Below are positions 19,198 to 28,096 of a stretch of 64,000 bases of DNA, in pieces. The first letter of the stretch is position 1. Each line of letters starts with the position of its first letter. A program made the position numbers and the translations under genes. Origin of the DNA: VRUE01 sp963774555 (lineage in GTDB: Bacteria > Actinomycetota > Thermoleophilia > Solirubrobacterales > 70-9); NCBI GenBank assembly GCA_963774555.1, contig CAVZFL010000002.1, forward strand, positions 496,001 through 560,000, written 5' to 3'. Below the pieces are notes generated by a model. The model was given only the letters and a program-made list of their open reading frames with translations, ran no database searches and had not been told where the DNA came from.

Positions 19198-20588
19198 CCG
19201 ATTCCGGCGAGACAGCGCAACTCGCCCAGCGACTCCTCGATACCGTCCCTGAGCACGTCGAGGTCGGGGACCGTGGCGCGGTCGGCGTTGAGCCCGATAC
19301 TGACCCGGCCGTCGTAGCTGACCGCGGCGACACCCACCGCGTGCCCGGAGAAGATCGGCACCAGCGGGACGATGCGGCGCAGCGGCGCCCCCAGCGAGTA
19401 GAGGGTCGTCTGCGGCCCCGGCACGTTGGTGATCGTGACGTTGAACAGCCGGGGTGTGAAGGCCAGCCGGGCGACAACACTGTGGATCAGCGGTGGCGCC
19501 GCGCCCGCCACTTCGATCAGCGTCTCGGTGCCCGCCGCCTGGCTGCCGCTCTTCAGCTCCTCCGTCGCCGCCACGGTCCGGCGGTAGTGGATCAGCGGAT
19601 CGGACTCGGCGACCGGCAGCTCGACGAACAGGGAGGAGACCCGGTTGCCGAGCGCGAGTGCCTCGCCCGCCTGACGTACGCTGACCGGCACCATCGCCCG
19701 GACGCCCTCCACCTTCGAGCCCTCGCCGCGGTACTCGAAGAGGCGGCGCAGGCCACCGGCGGTGGCGGCCAGGACGACATCGTTGACGGTGCCGCCAAGC
19801 TCGCGCTTGATCTGCTTGAGGTCGGCGAGCGGCACGTCGACCGCGGCGAGGCGCCGCGTGCCGCCGATCGGCTCGTTGAGGCTGGTGTGGGGCGCCGCGA
19901 TCAGCTCCTCGCGGACGACCATCTCGGCCAGCGCCCTGGATCGGGATAGGGCTGAGGCAAGCCTGCGCGGATGCAGTGCCGCGTCTATGCCATCGCCCAC
20001 AACGCCGAAGAGCTTCGAGACCGTGCCGCGCTCGGCCTCCTCGTCCTCGCCGGGTGGCGTAAGCGCCGCGGTGAGGCCCTTCGAGTCGGACGGCGGGTTT
20101 GGCTCGGCGTCGAGCAGCGCGCTTGTAACCGAGGCGCCGCTGATCCCGTCGACCAGGCAGTGGTGCACCTTGGTCGCCAGCGCCCAGCGGCCGTCCGCAA
20201 GCCCGTCGAGCAGGGTCGTCTCCCAGAGCGGATGCGCGCGGTCGAGGCGGTGAGAGTAGAAGTCGCCGAGCCACTCGAGCAGCTCGGCCTCACCGCCAGG
20301 CGAAGGCAGAGTCGCGTGACGCATGTGGGTCGCGATGTCGAAGTCGGGGTCCGGCTCCCAAGTCGGCAGGGAGAAGCTGCCTACTCGCGGCGAGGAGAGT
20401 CGGCAGAGAAAACGGGGCAGCGGCTCAAGCCGCTCCAGCGTCTGGCTTTGTAGGGCCTCGAGCGATGGCGTCCCACCCTCCGGCAGGGGGTCGAAGACCA
20501 TCGCCCAGCCAATGTGCATGTGGGCGGACTCGTCGGCCTGCTCGAGCTCGAGGAACGATGCGTCGAGTGGGGTCAGCCGGTCTCCCAT
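19194..20588 (-). CDS. Wax ester synthase/diacylglycerol acyltransferase (WS/DGAT)
   Basis: The 464-residue bifunctional acyltransferase opens with the family signature 'RLTPLDASFLELEQADESAH', has the catalytic motif HHxxxDG as 'KVHHCLVDGISG', and the downstream 'NDVVLAATAGGLRRLFEYRG' and 'GNRVSSLFVELPV' blocks. It esterifies fatty alcohols or diacylglycerol with acyl-CoA to make neutral storage lipid at the membrane. A phasin-like gene follows 17 bases after it on the same strand. The 3' end overlaps the SDR gene tail to tail by 4 bases. Confidence 0.92.
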   Translation of the reverse strand: MGDRLTPLDASFLELEQADESAHMHIGWAMVFDPLPEGGTPSLEALQSQTLERLEPLPRFLCRLSSPRVGSFSLPTWEPDPDFDIATHMRHATLPSPGGEAELLEWLGDFYSHRLDRAHPLWETTLLDGLADGRWALATKVHHCLVDGISGASVTSALLDAEPNPPSDSKGLTAALTPPGEDEEAERGTVSKLFGVVGDGIDAALHPRRLASALSRSRALAEMVVREELIAAPHTSLNEPIGGTRRLAAVDVPLADLKQIKRELGGTVNDVVLAATAGGLRRLFEYRGEGSKVEGVRAMVPVSVRQAGEALALGNRVSSLFVELPVAESDPLIHYRRTVAATEELKSGSQAAGTETLIEVAGAAPPLIHSVVARLAFTPRLFNVTITNVPGPQTTLYSLGAPLRRIVPLVPIFSGHAVGVAAVSYDGRVSIGLNADRATVPDLDVLRDGIEESLGELRCLAGIG

Positions 20589-20605
20589 ATGGCTAGTGGT
20601 TGCGG

Positions 20606-20947
20606 CTACCCCTTCTTGCCCGACGCTCCCAGTGCCTCGCCAGCGCTATGCACGACGTTGGTCAGGAAGTCGTACTGCGTCTGGACCAGCCTCTCCGACA
20701 TCTCTAGCGCGGAGTCGATGACCTCCTGCCGCCGGGACGGGTTCTCGCCATGTGGTGGCAGCGCCTCGTCGACGGACTCCATGAACTTGCGCACCGCCTC
20801 GATCGCCTTCTTCTGGCTCCCCTTGACCTGCTCGAGCACCTGCTCCGATAGCTCGGTGGTCCTCTCGACCCTGGTCTGCTCGACTGCGGTGTCCCTGACC
20901 GTCCTGGGCTTTGCGGCCGTTTTAGGCTTTGCGGCTGTGGCGGGCAT
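20606..20947 (-). CDS. Phasin-like helical granule-associated protein
   Basis: The 113-residue protein has an Ala/Lys/Pro-rich N-terminus ('PATAAKPKTAAKPRTVRD') and a long amphipathic helical body ('ELSEQVLEQVKGSQKKAIEA', 'SALEMSERLVQTQYDFLTNV'), the general look of phasins that coat lipid or PHA inclusions. The start is at 20947, where GAGGAGG precedes ATG. Position immediately after WS/DGAT in the same orientation supports a role on neutral-lipid bodies. Assignment is by composition and context, not a firm family match. Confidence 0.6.
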   Translation of the reverse strand: MPATAAKPKTAAKPRTVRDTAVEQTRVERTTELSEQVLEQVKGSQKKAIEAVRKFMESVDEALPPHGENPSRRQEVIDSALEMSERLVQTQYDFLTNVVHSAGEALGASGKKG

Positions 20948-21094
20948 CTGCGCCTCCTCGTCGTTTGGCTTGAGCTCAGGTCGGTTGACCCGTCGTCCTC
21001 GCCACGAATCTAGCCCCACTCCTTGCCCGCGTCATCGGGGGAAACCCGAGTCCACCCGGGGGGATTCCCGCGATCCTGCTCGGCTACAGCGGCT

Positions 21095-22702
21095 TCAGCC
21101 GGTCCTTTTCGACCCGCGGCGAGCTTGCGCTTTCAGGCGCTTGAGTTCTTCGTCCTGCTTCTGGGTGCGTTTGTGGCCGGGGAAGGCGAGGTTCTTGCTC
21201 TCCAGCGGGTCCGTCTTCAGGTCGTACATCTCCCACTGCGACGGCTTCGGGTTTTCGCTCTGGTGTCGTAGTACTTGGCCAGCTTCCAGCGCCCTTCGCG
21301 GATGCTGACGATGTGGTTCGGCGGTTTCGGGATAGGGGCTTTTCCTTCTGGCCGGACTGGTAGTCGTCGTAGGTGAAGACGACGTAGTCCTGAACCGAGC
21401 GCTTCGAGGACGGGTGCAGGACCAGCTGCGAGTAGTCGACGCCCTGCCAGTTGGCGCGGGCGCCTTTCGGCGCCGCCGCCAGGCTCGCCAGGGTCGGCAG
21501 GAAGTCGACGTGGGAGACGAGCGCGTCGGTCTCGGCCGGCTTCGGGAAGAGCTTCGGGTTCGAGTAGACGAGCGGCACCCGCGTCGCCTCCTCGTAGAAG
21601 TTGAAGTTCTTCTGCCGCAGGCCGCCGTGGGCCAGGCCCATCTCACCGTGGTCCGCCGTGCGCACGATCAGCGTGTTGTCGAAGAGGCCGGTCTCTTCGA
21701 GCTTGTCGAGGACGTTGACCAGGTAGCTGTCGGAGGAGCGCATCAGGTTGCCGTAGAAGTTCAGGTAGTTGCGCATCGTTCTTGGCGTTTTTCGGCTTCC
21801 CGGTCAGGTTGAAGATGCGCAGGAATTCGTCCTGAACCGAGGGCTTGGTCGAGAGGTCTTCGTCCCGCGGTCTCCGGCTCGTGGATGTCGCCCTCCAGCC
21901 AGGTGTTGTCGTAGCCGGCTTCGTCGAAGGTTTTGCTCGGGTAGAAGAGGACGTCGTGCGGGTTGACCACCGAGATCACCATGAAGAAGGGCTGTTCCTG
22001 GGCCGCGGTCGAGCCCAGGTACTGCAGCGCGCCCTCGGTGCCGTCGGCGACGTTCGCCGGTCGATTCGATGAAGCGGCCGTCGTTGTCGATGTTGCCGCC
22101 GCCGGCCTCGGGAACGCTCTGGTTGGCGCCGGCGTCGGGCGGGTTCCAGCGCAGCGAAGCCGTACTTTTCGAGGTCGGACGGCTTCGCGTTTTCCTTTTC
22201 CGCCGGTTTCGAGCAGTGCCACTTGCCCTTGTAGACGACGTTGTAGCCGGCCGCCTTCATCACCGTGGCGAGGTTCTTCAGGTCGGTCGGCAGCTCCACC
22301 TGCGGGTTCTTCGGCGGTTCCATGTCTTCCTCGAGCGTGTACTTGACCCCGTGCTGGGCGGGGAAGTAGCCGCTCATCAGGGTCGAGCGCGCCGGCGAGC
22401 ACATGCAGGCGTTGGTGAAGGCGCGTTCGAAGCTGAGCCCGTGCTGGCGCAGGCGCCGCATCCCCGGCAGGTTCTGGCGCAGCCAGTTCGGCGGGAAGTG
22501 CTGGATCGCCCGTTCCTGGTCGGTGAGGAAGAGGATGATGTTCATCCCGGCGACGTCGCTTGCGCTTGCCCTCTTCGCCGCGGCGAGCGCCTGCTCGACG
22601 CCGGCGCCCTGGGCCAGCAGCGCCGCGGCGGCGACGCTCGCCCCCGAGCCGATCAGCTCCTTGCGGGTGAGCCCGCCCTCGCGCCTGTCCTGATTCGCTC
22701 AT
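21095..22702 (-). CDS. Tat-exported type I sulfatase/arylsulfatase (frame broken several times)
   Basis: The frame-corrected product of about 530 residues has an N-terminal Tat-like leader ('LTRKELIGSGASVAAAALLA') and the sulfatase core 'NIILFLTDQERAIQHFP'. The formylglycine motif CxPxR is present as 'NACMCSPARSTLMSGYFP'. Metal and substrate residues lie in 'VVYKGKWHCSKP', 'VVNPHDVLFYPSKTF' and 'RTADHGEMGLAHGGLRQK'. The Cys must be converted to formylglycine before export. Frame breaks occur near 21300, 21775, 21865, 22060, 22150 and 22680. The start overlaps the stop of the propeller gene as ATGA, so the three genes form an operon. Confidence 0.82.
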
Positions 22703-24126
22703 CTGTTCCTCCGGAAGATGTCGACGGCGTTGCTGCCGAACGAGGTCGAGTAGAGATAGCGGCCGTCGGGGCTGAGCGCGATCGAGCTGACCCCGCGCAG
22801 CGCCCGCGCCGCGCGTGCAGCCGGGGACCGAGCGCGGCGCGAGGCAACCCTGGCGGCCCGGCTTCTGCGTCGACCTTGCCGAGCTCTGCCGCGATCGAGG
22901 ACGTCGATCGCGCCGGTGGCGAAGGCCGCGACGTAGACGTTGGCGCCGTCGGGCGAGACGGCCAGCCCCTCGGGCGAGCTGCATCGCGCGGCCGAAGGAG
23001 CAGCCGACCGCGCGCAGCCAGACCAGGCAGCCGGCCGTCCCTTCGCTTCTGGGCGAGGTCGCCGGTCGTCGGCGAGCGGGTGAAGGCGGTGACGCTGTTG
23101 CTGAACAGCGAGGTCACGTAGACGTCGTCGCCGTCGGGACTGATCGCGACCGCGTTGGCACCGTCGAGCTGACGCCCGGCGGTGCAGCCGCTGAGCGCCG
23201 CATGTCGACGATGCAGCCGCTGCCGTCGCTGGCCTGAGCGAGGGCGCCGGTGGTCGGGTCGCGCGCCGAGCGTGACGACGGCGTTGGAGAGGGCGCGTGG
23301 CGACGTAGACGCTGGTGCCGTCGCCGCTGATCGCCATCCCCTCCGGAGCGCCCAGGGCAAGGCCGGGCGCGCAGCCGCTCGATCGCTTCGGCGATGCAGC
23401 CGCGCTGTCCGCCGGCTGGGTGAGCGCGCCGCTTGCCGGGTCGCGGTCAAAGACGGCGACCGCGTTGCCGAAGAACGAGCCGACGTAGACGTTCTCCCCG
23501 TCGGGGCTGACGACGACCACGTCGGGTCCGACCAGCGCCCGGCCGGTCGCGCAGACCGGGTACCGGCAGGCCGGAGATGCAGCCGGCGCTGGCCGGGAAG
23601 CTGGGTGCAGCGCGCCGGTCTTCGCGGTCGCGCCGGAAGCTGTCGATCGACGTTGCTCGCCCGCGAGGTCGCGTAGACGTTGCGGCCGTCGGGGCTGACC
23701 GCGACCGAGTTGGGGCCGTCGAGCCCGATCGCCGTCGCGCAGCCGCCGGCGCCTTTGGCGGCGATGCATCCCGCCGCTCCCCGCGGCTGGCTCAGCGCGC
23801 CGGTCTGCGCGCGTTGCGCCTGAAGACCGCGATCGCGTCGCTGCCCGAGGAGGCGACGTAGACGTTCTTGCCGTCGGGGCTGAGCGCGATCGCGCGCGAG
23901 CCCATGAACGGGCCGGGGCCCTTGAGCGCGCGGCCGATCCCACAGCCCGGGATCGGCCGGAGCGGTCGACCAGGCAGCCGCGCGTTGCCACGCGAGCTGC
24001 GCCAGGGCGCCGCTCGCGTCTGCGCTTTTCCCGCTCGGCTGGCGCGGCCCCCGGGCCGCGAGCGCGCCCGCGGGCACGAGCAGCGCGACCAGCGCTGCGA
24101 AGACGCGCGAGCGCGGGGGGCGTCAG
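22699..24126 (-). CDS. Secreted YVTN-type beta-propeller protein (frame broken)
   Basis: A signal-peptide-like segment ('VFAALVALLVPAGALAARG') is followed by at least six repeats built on 'ALSPDGKNVYVASSGSDAIA', 'AVSPDGRNVYATSRASN', 'VVSPDGENVYVGSFFGNAVA' and similar. The family is a lactonase-type propeller, used for binding or scaffolding more often than catalysis. The frame changes at many points, mostly from one extra base, and the start is obscured: 'CTGACG' at 24126 leads into the leader only if one C of the six-C run nearby is removed. It ends by ATGA overlap with the sulfatase gene and begins 62 bases after the SUMF1-like gene. Confidence 0.7.
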   Translation of the reverse strand: MTPPALARLRSAGRAARARGRARGPGAAPAEREKRRRERRPGAARVATRGCLVDRSGRSRAVGSAARSRAPARSWARARSRSAPTARTSTSPPRAATRSRSSGATRADRRAEPAAGSGGMHRRQRRRRLRDGDRARRPQLGRGQPRRPQRLRDLAGEQRRSTASGATAKTGALHPASRPAPAASPACRYPVCATGRALVGPDVVVVSPDGENVYVGSFFGNAVAVFDRDPASGALTQPADSAAASPKRSSGCAPGLALGAPEGMAISGDGTSVYVATRPLQRRRHARRATRPPAPSLRPATAAAASSTCGAQRLHRRASARRCQRGRDQSRRRRRLRDLAVQQQRHRLHPLADDRRPRPEAKGRPAAWSGCARSAAPSAARCSSPEGLAVSPDGANVYVAAFATGAIDVLDRGRARQGRRRSRAARVASRRARSPAARAARALRGVSSIALSPDGRYLYSTSFGSNAVDIFRRNR

Positions 24127-24188
24127 GCGATTATGTCGGGGGGAAAGCGGCACGCGCGGCGAGCGTAATCCCCGCCGCGGACGCCCGC

Positions 24189-25469
24189 TCAGTGCGTGCT
24201 GACCTTGAGGTTGCCGAGCACGCCGATGCGGATCCCCAGCCACGGATAGGTCGCGGTGTAGAAGGTGTTGTCCTGCGGCTGCAGGCCGACCGCCGAGAGC
24301 CAGAGCTGGTAGACGGGAGCGTTGGCGATGCCGCCGTGCAGCCGTCGCCAGACGCGCTTGCCCTTCACCCCGAAGGGCGGCGGCGTGATCGTGTCGGTCC
24401 ACTCGACCGCGTTGCCGCCCTGGTCGAGGGTTCCCCAGGGCGAGGTGGTCTTCGCTTGGCCGACCGTGCTGAGGCTGCCCTGGTAGGCCTTGGCGTAGGT
24501 CGCCGGCGCGATCCCGAAGGGATTCACGCTCGAGCAGGTTTCGGCGCTGAAAGCACGAGGGGCACCAGCTCGGCGCCGGCTGATTTTCGGGCGTGGAAGT
24601 TCGCCAGCGGCTGGGTCGAGGCGTTGGTGACGTCGCCGGTCGTCGGGTTGAGCGTCGGTCGAGTGCGGGGCGCTCGCCCCTTCGTCGCCGAAGGCACCGG
24701 GGTTGGTCGGGTACTCCCAGTAGGAGTACTTGCCGCCGCCGCTGGGGTCGTAGTAGGCCGCCTTGATCCACTCGTTCTGGCTGGGGATGACAAAGCCGCG
24801 CTTGTGCGAGCGGGTCATCGCCCGCATCTTCATGTCGTACATCCCCTGCTCGGTCTGCCGCGAAAGGCGAACCCGGTAGGTGACGTAGTGAAAACCGCCA
24901 CCGGCGCTGGCGCTGCTTGGAGAGCAGCCTGGCCGTTGTAGAGCGAGTTGGCGAAGCGGGCGGAGCGCAGGAAGTTGGCGAAGCCGTAGGGCTTGTCGGC
25001 CCATTCCGGCGAGGCGACCGAGTAGTGGCGGCCCGGGCCGACGCTGGCGGCGAAGTCGATCTGCCCGTACTTCGGCCATTCGGTGGAGCTCTCGTTGGTG
25101 CTGTAGAGGTTGTGCCGATTGCTGCCCTCGGGATCGACCGTGTTGAGGAAGGCCACGTACTGGGCCACGGTGACCTCGAGCTGGCCGATGCCGTAGCGGT
25201 GGCCGACGCCTCCAACTTCCTGACATGGAGGCTGTGTTTCAGCCGCCACGACTTCTGCGCAGGAGCGAGTAGACCGCGTCGGTGAAGGGGACGATGCCAA
25301 CCGAAGGGTTCCCCGGAGCTCCCACTTTGACCGTCTTGAAGGTGAGAACCGAGGGTGCCGGCGCGGCGGCCGAAAGCGCCGGCGCGGCAAGCGCGGCGAC
25401 CGCCACCACCGCCAGTGCGATCAGGAGACGAATTGGCAGGGCAGCGGGAACGGCTCGATTGGTCGGCAT
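24189..25469 (-). CDS. Secreted SUMF1/formylglycine-generating-enzyme-family protein (frame broken)
   Basis: A signal peptide ('RLLIALAVVAVAALAAPALS') precedes a SUMF1/EgtB/PvdO-type fold: 'YGIGQLEVTVAQYVAFLNTV', 'GFVIPSQNEWIKAAYYDP' and 'WGTLDQGGNAVEWTDT'. True formylglycine-generating enzymes use copper-binding cysteines that I cannot place with confidence, and this protein looks exported. It may therefore be a SUMF1-fold relative rather than the enzyme that matures the neighbouring sulfatase in the cytoplasm. Breaks occur near 25262, 24880, 24660 and 24550. Position first in the propeller-sulfatase operon makes a shared extracellular task likely. Confidence 0.65.
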
Positions 25470-25523
25470 GGGACCCCATCGACCCATGCCCGGGATGCCT
25501 TAACCGTGGTCGACGAATCGCAG

Positions 25524-25568
25524 GGTGGGGCGACTTTCCGGTCTATATCACGGGTAAGTCGCCCCACC
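25524..25568. repeat. Palindromic element A (REP-like), 13-bp perfect arms
   Basis: GGTGGGGCGACTT (25524-25536) pairs perfectly with AAGTCGCCCCACC (25556-25568) around a 19-base loop. Read on the minus strand it begins 5 bases after the stop of the VOC gene. Its inner sequence (GGCGACTTACCC, TATAT, GGG) matches element B at 58071-58114. The outer arm bases differ between copies but stay paired. Confidence 0.7.
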
Positions 25569-25573
25569 AGGCC

Positions 25574-26200
25574 TCACTTGGGCGGCGGTGTCATCAACGC
25601 GACCGGAACCGAGAGGCCGGCGGAGCGGCGCAGGGTGGCGATGCGGCGGCCGGGCTGGACGGCGGCACGGACCTCGCTGACCCGATCGCCGAGCCCGGCA
25701 ACGGTCGCGTCGAGGTCGGGGGCGACGAAGGCGAGGCCCCAGAAGAAGGCGGGACGGTCGACGCCCGAGCGCTCGACGACGTCGGCCGGCTCCTGCACGA
25801 CCTCGAGGATCGTCGCGCCGAGGCGGAAGAAGGCCTGCCTGGGCGCGCCGGCCGGAGTCGGCTCTTCGCGGACCCGGCGCAGGTCGAGACCAGCCCCCTC
25901 GAGCACGGCGACGGTGCGGTCGAGGTCGGGCGTGATCGCGACGACGTGATCGACCTCGGTGACGCCGTTGGGATGCGCCGGCCCCTCGTCCGGCAGCGCT
26001 CGTTCCGACCGTGTCGTCGCCAGCCCGTCCAGCTCAGTCGTCTCGATGCCGCGCAGTGACCACCCGGTCAGCCCCTTGCCGGCGTCGTCTCCCACCAGGC
26101 GAATCCGCAAATCGCCGACCACGCAGGTCCCACCGTCCACCCGGAATCCGAGCGCCGACCAGGCAGCGGGCGTGTCCGCAACTCTCAGCTCGTCGATCAC
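25574..26200 (-). CDS. Glyoxalase/VOC superfamily protein
   Basis: The 208-residue protein shows paired beta-alpha-beta-beta-beta units of the vicinal oxygen chelate fold: 'VTEVDHVVAITPDLDRTVAV', 'FFRLGATILEVVQEP' and 'FFWGLAFVAPDLDATVAGLG'. The His and Glu metal ligands can be proposed in 'VDHVV' and 'ILEVV'. The reaction is unknown. The start is GTG 26200, 4 bases after the stop of the acylphosphatase-phosphoesterase gene, indicating cotranscription. A conserved palindrome begins 5 bases after its stop. Confidence 0.7.
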   Translation of the reverse strand: MIDELRVADTPAAWSALGFRVDGGTCVVGDLRIRLVGDDAGKGLTGWSLRGIETTELDGLATTRSERALPDEGPAHPNGVTEVDHVVAITPDLDRTVAVLEGAGLDLRRVREEPTPAGAPRQAFFRLGATILEVVQEPADVVERSGVDRPAFFWGLAFVAPDLDATVAGLGDRVSEVRAAVQPGRRIATLRRSAGLSVPVALMTPPPK

Positions 26201-26204
26201 GCGA

Positions 26205-26960
26205 TCAGCCCAGCTCCTCGAGCGTTTTGCCGCAGCGCACCGAGCGGGGCTGCTCGGCGACCACGTCGGAGCCCGGGCGCGCCTGCTCGTCGCGGCGCTT
26301 GATCAGCAGCCACTGCGCCTTCTCCCCCGGCCGGGTGCGCTGCAGGGCGAAGCCGCCGCTGAGCTTCTGCCCGTGCAGGACGAACACGGCGTGGCCGCGT
26401 TCGAGCGCCTCGGGCCAGGCCACGCGACCGCCCTGCTCGTAGCTGCCGCGGTCCCAGACGATCACCCGGCTCTCCCCGTCCACCCCCTCGTAATCGTTGT
26501 AGGAGATCTCGTGGTCGGGGACCTGCACCGCGAGGCGTTTCACCGCCGGGTCCATCGAGGGGCCCTTGGGCACGGCCCAGGAGCGCATGACACCGTCGAC
26601 CTCGAGCCGCAGGTCGAAGTGATGGGCGGTGGCGGCATGCTCCTGGACGACGAAGGCGCCGGCGCTGACGCCGCGGATCGCGAACTGCTCGTGGCTCTCG
26701 ACCTTGGCGGGCTCGACCTCCACCTCGCCGACCTGAGCAGCCGGCGGCCCCTCGCGCAGGAACGCGACCAGCTTCTCCACCGCCGCCGCGGGGCCCTCGG
26801 CGTGGACGAGCACGCCACCGTCCTCGCCGTTGCGGACCCAGCCCAGGACGCCGAGCCGGTGCGCAAGGCGCCACACCGCGTCGCGGAACCCGACCCCCTG
26901 CACGTCGCCGCGCACGGCGGCGCGCACCGCCGCCGCTCCGGATTCCTTTGCCTCCGCCAC
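26205..26960 (-). CDS. Acylphosphatase fused to LigD-type 3'-phosphoesterase domain
   Basis: The 251-residue protein has two unrelated domains. Residues about 12-95 are an acylphosphatase: 'AAVRGDVQGVGFRDAVWRLA' with the catalytic Arg in GVGFR, and 'GVLGWVRNGEDGGVLVHAEG' with the catalytic Asn. Residues about 105-245 match the 3'-phosphoesterase domain of bacterial DNA ligase D: 'FVVQEHAATAHHFDLRLEVD', 'RSWAVPKGPSMDP' and 'DYEGVDGESRVIVWDRGSYE'. The latter cleans 3' ends during non-homologous end joining. GTG 26960 is the first suitable start after the upstream stop. I see no ligase, Ku or primase here, so the protein acts alone or in trans. Confidence 0.8.
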   Translation of the reverse strand: MAEAKESGAAAVRAAVRGDVQGVGFRDAVWRLAHRLGVLGWVRNGEDGGVLVHAEGPAAAVEKLVAFLREGPPAAQVGEVEVEPAKVESHEQFAIRGVSAGAFVVQEHAATAHHFDLRLEVDGVMRSWAVPKGPSMDPAVKRLAVQVPDHEISYNDYEGVDGESRVIVWDRGSYEQGGRVAWPEALERGHAVFVLHGQKLSGGFALQRTRPGEKAQWLLIKRRDEQARPGSDVVAEQPRSVRCGKTLEELG

Positions 26961-26977
26961 CCGCCGACAGCCCTCGC

Positions 26978-27400
26978 TCAGGTCTTCCCAGCTCGCGCCA
27001 GGTACTCGTCGAGCCGCCTGGTCTCTTCGGTGTCCTCGTAGACCTCGTACTCGCGCAATTTCCCCCAGGAGATGCGGCCCCAGATCACGTAGCGGTTGTC
27101 GTAGACGCGCCCCTCGCCGGGATCGTCGAGATGGATGTGACCGCGCACGCAGATCGTCTGCCGCCAGGGGAACCCCTTGAGGATCACCTCGTCGGGATGG
27201 ATCTGCAGCCCGATCTCGATGAAGCGCTCGAGCCACCGCTCCAGCTCCCGCTTGTCCTTCGCCCCCGGCGCGAACGAGCTGTCCCCGGGGAAGGTGAACC
27301 TGACGTCGTCGGCGTCCAGCGCCAGCGTCGGCTTGGCGTCCCCGGCACGAATCGACCTCATGTTGCGAGCGATCATCTTCCCGGCCAGCCACGAAAGCAT
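26978..27400 (-). CDS. NTF2-like/SnoaL-like fold protein
   Basis: The 140-residue cytoplasmic protein has a cone-shaped NTF2-like layout: N-terminal helices 'LSWLAGKMIARNMRSIRAGD', then 'DVRFTFPGDSSFA', 'WLERFIEIGLQIHPDEVILK', and C-terminal strands 'DNRYVIWGRISWGKLREYEV'. Members bind or isomerise small ligands or act as polyketide cyclases; no specific activity can be assigned. ATG 27400 follows GGAGGAGCGCC. It is the first gene of a likely operon with the acylphosphatase fusion (17 bases later) and the VOC protein. Confidence 0.65.
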   Translation of the reverse strand: MLSWLAGKMIARNMRSIRAGDAKPTLALDADDVRFTFPGDSSFAPGAKDKRELERWLERFIEIGLQIHPDEVILKGFPWRQTICVRGHIHLDDPGEGRVYDNRYVIWGRISWGKLREYEVYEDTEETRRLDEYLARAGKT

Positions 27401-27464
27401 CGGCGCTCCTCCGTTGGGTTGAGTCGAAAAGGCTAACCAGCGGTGAACTGATAGCAATAGCTGA

Positions 27465-28047
27465 ATGACGAATCCACCCTCGAGCAGAATCCGCTTTCGT
27501 CGCAAACCCGATCGAGGTAGCCATGACCGCGCGGTGATCGACTCGATTCTCGACGAGGCACTGGTTGCGCACCTCGGCATCGTCGATAACGGCCAGCCCC
27601 TGGTCATACCGACCCTTCATGCCCGGGTCGGCGATCTTGTCCCTGGTCGATGGCCTGGTCCTCGCCCGAGACGCCTTCCGGCACTCGGTCAACTACCGCT
27701 CGGTGGTTCTATTCGGCGAGGCCAGGTGCGTTGAGGACAAGACGGAGAAGCTGGCCGCGCTGCGCGACTTCGTCGAGCAGCTCGTCCCCGGCCGATGGGC
27801 CGACCTGCAGCCGCCGTCGCCGAACGAGCTCCGCGCCACCTCCGTGCTGGCCCTGCCAATTGACGAGGCCTCAGCGAAGATCCGCTCCGGACCGCCGCAC
27901 TCCGATGCGGACGAGGACGAGCCTTCCCCATGGACCGGCGTCCTGCCGCTTCGTCTCGAGGCCCTCGAGCCCCAGGCTTCCGACCGGGGTCCTGCCGAGC
28001 TGACGCCGCCGCCATACGTTCAGCACTACAGCCGGACCCGCACGTAG
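27465..28047 (+). pseudogene. Pyridoxamine-5'-phosphate-oxidase-like FMN split-barrel gene with internal deletion
   Basis: The N-terminal part ('RKPDRGSHDRAVIDSILDEA', 'VIPTLHARVGD') and C-terminal part ('LVDGLVLARDAFRHSVNYRS', 'PGRWADLQPP', 'WTGVLPLRLEAL') clearly belong to one flavin-nucleotide-binding protein family. They join at about 27625-27640 out of frame. The stretch normally between them (about 25 residues with the 'YLHGSxASRM' region that binds the flavin phosphate) is missing. The frame downstream is then intact to the stop. A real deletion is indicated rather than a one-base error. The family protects against or reduces small substrates with FMN or F420. Confidence 0.7.
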
Positions 28048-28096
28048 GGCGACCCGGCACCGCCCGGCTCGCCAGCCGCCCCCGCCCTGCTACCGA

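Noticed and set aside
24189..25469. Firm assignment as the sulfatase-activating formylglycine-generating enzyme
   Set aside because: The protein has a signal peptide and active-site cysteines cannot be placed, so only the SUMF1 fold is claimed.
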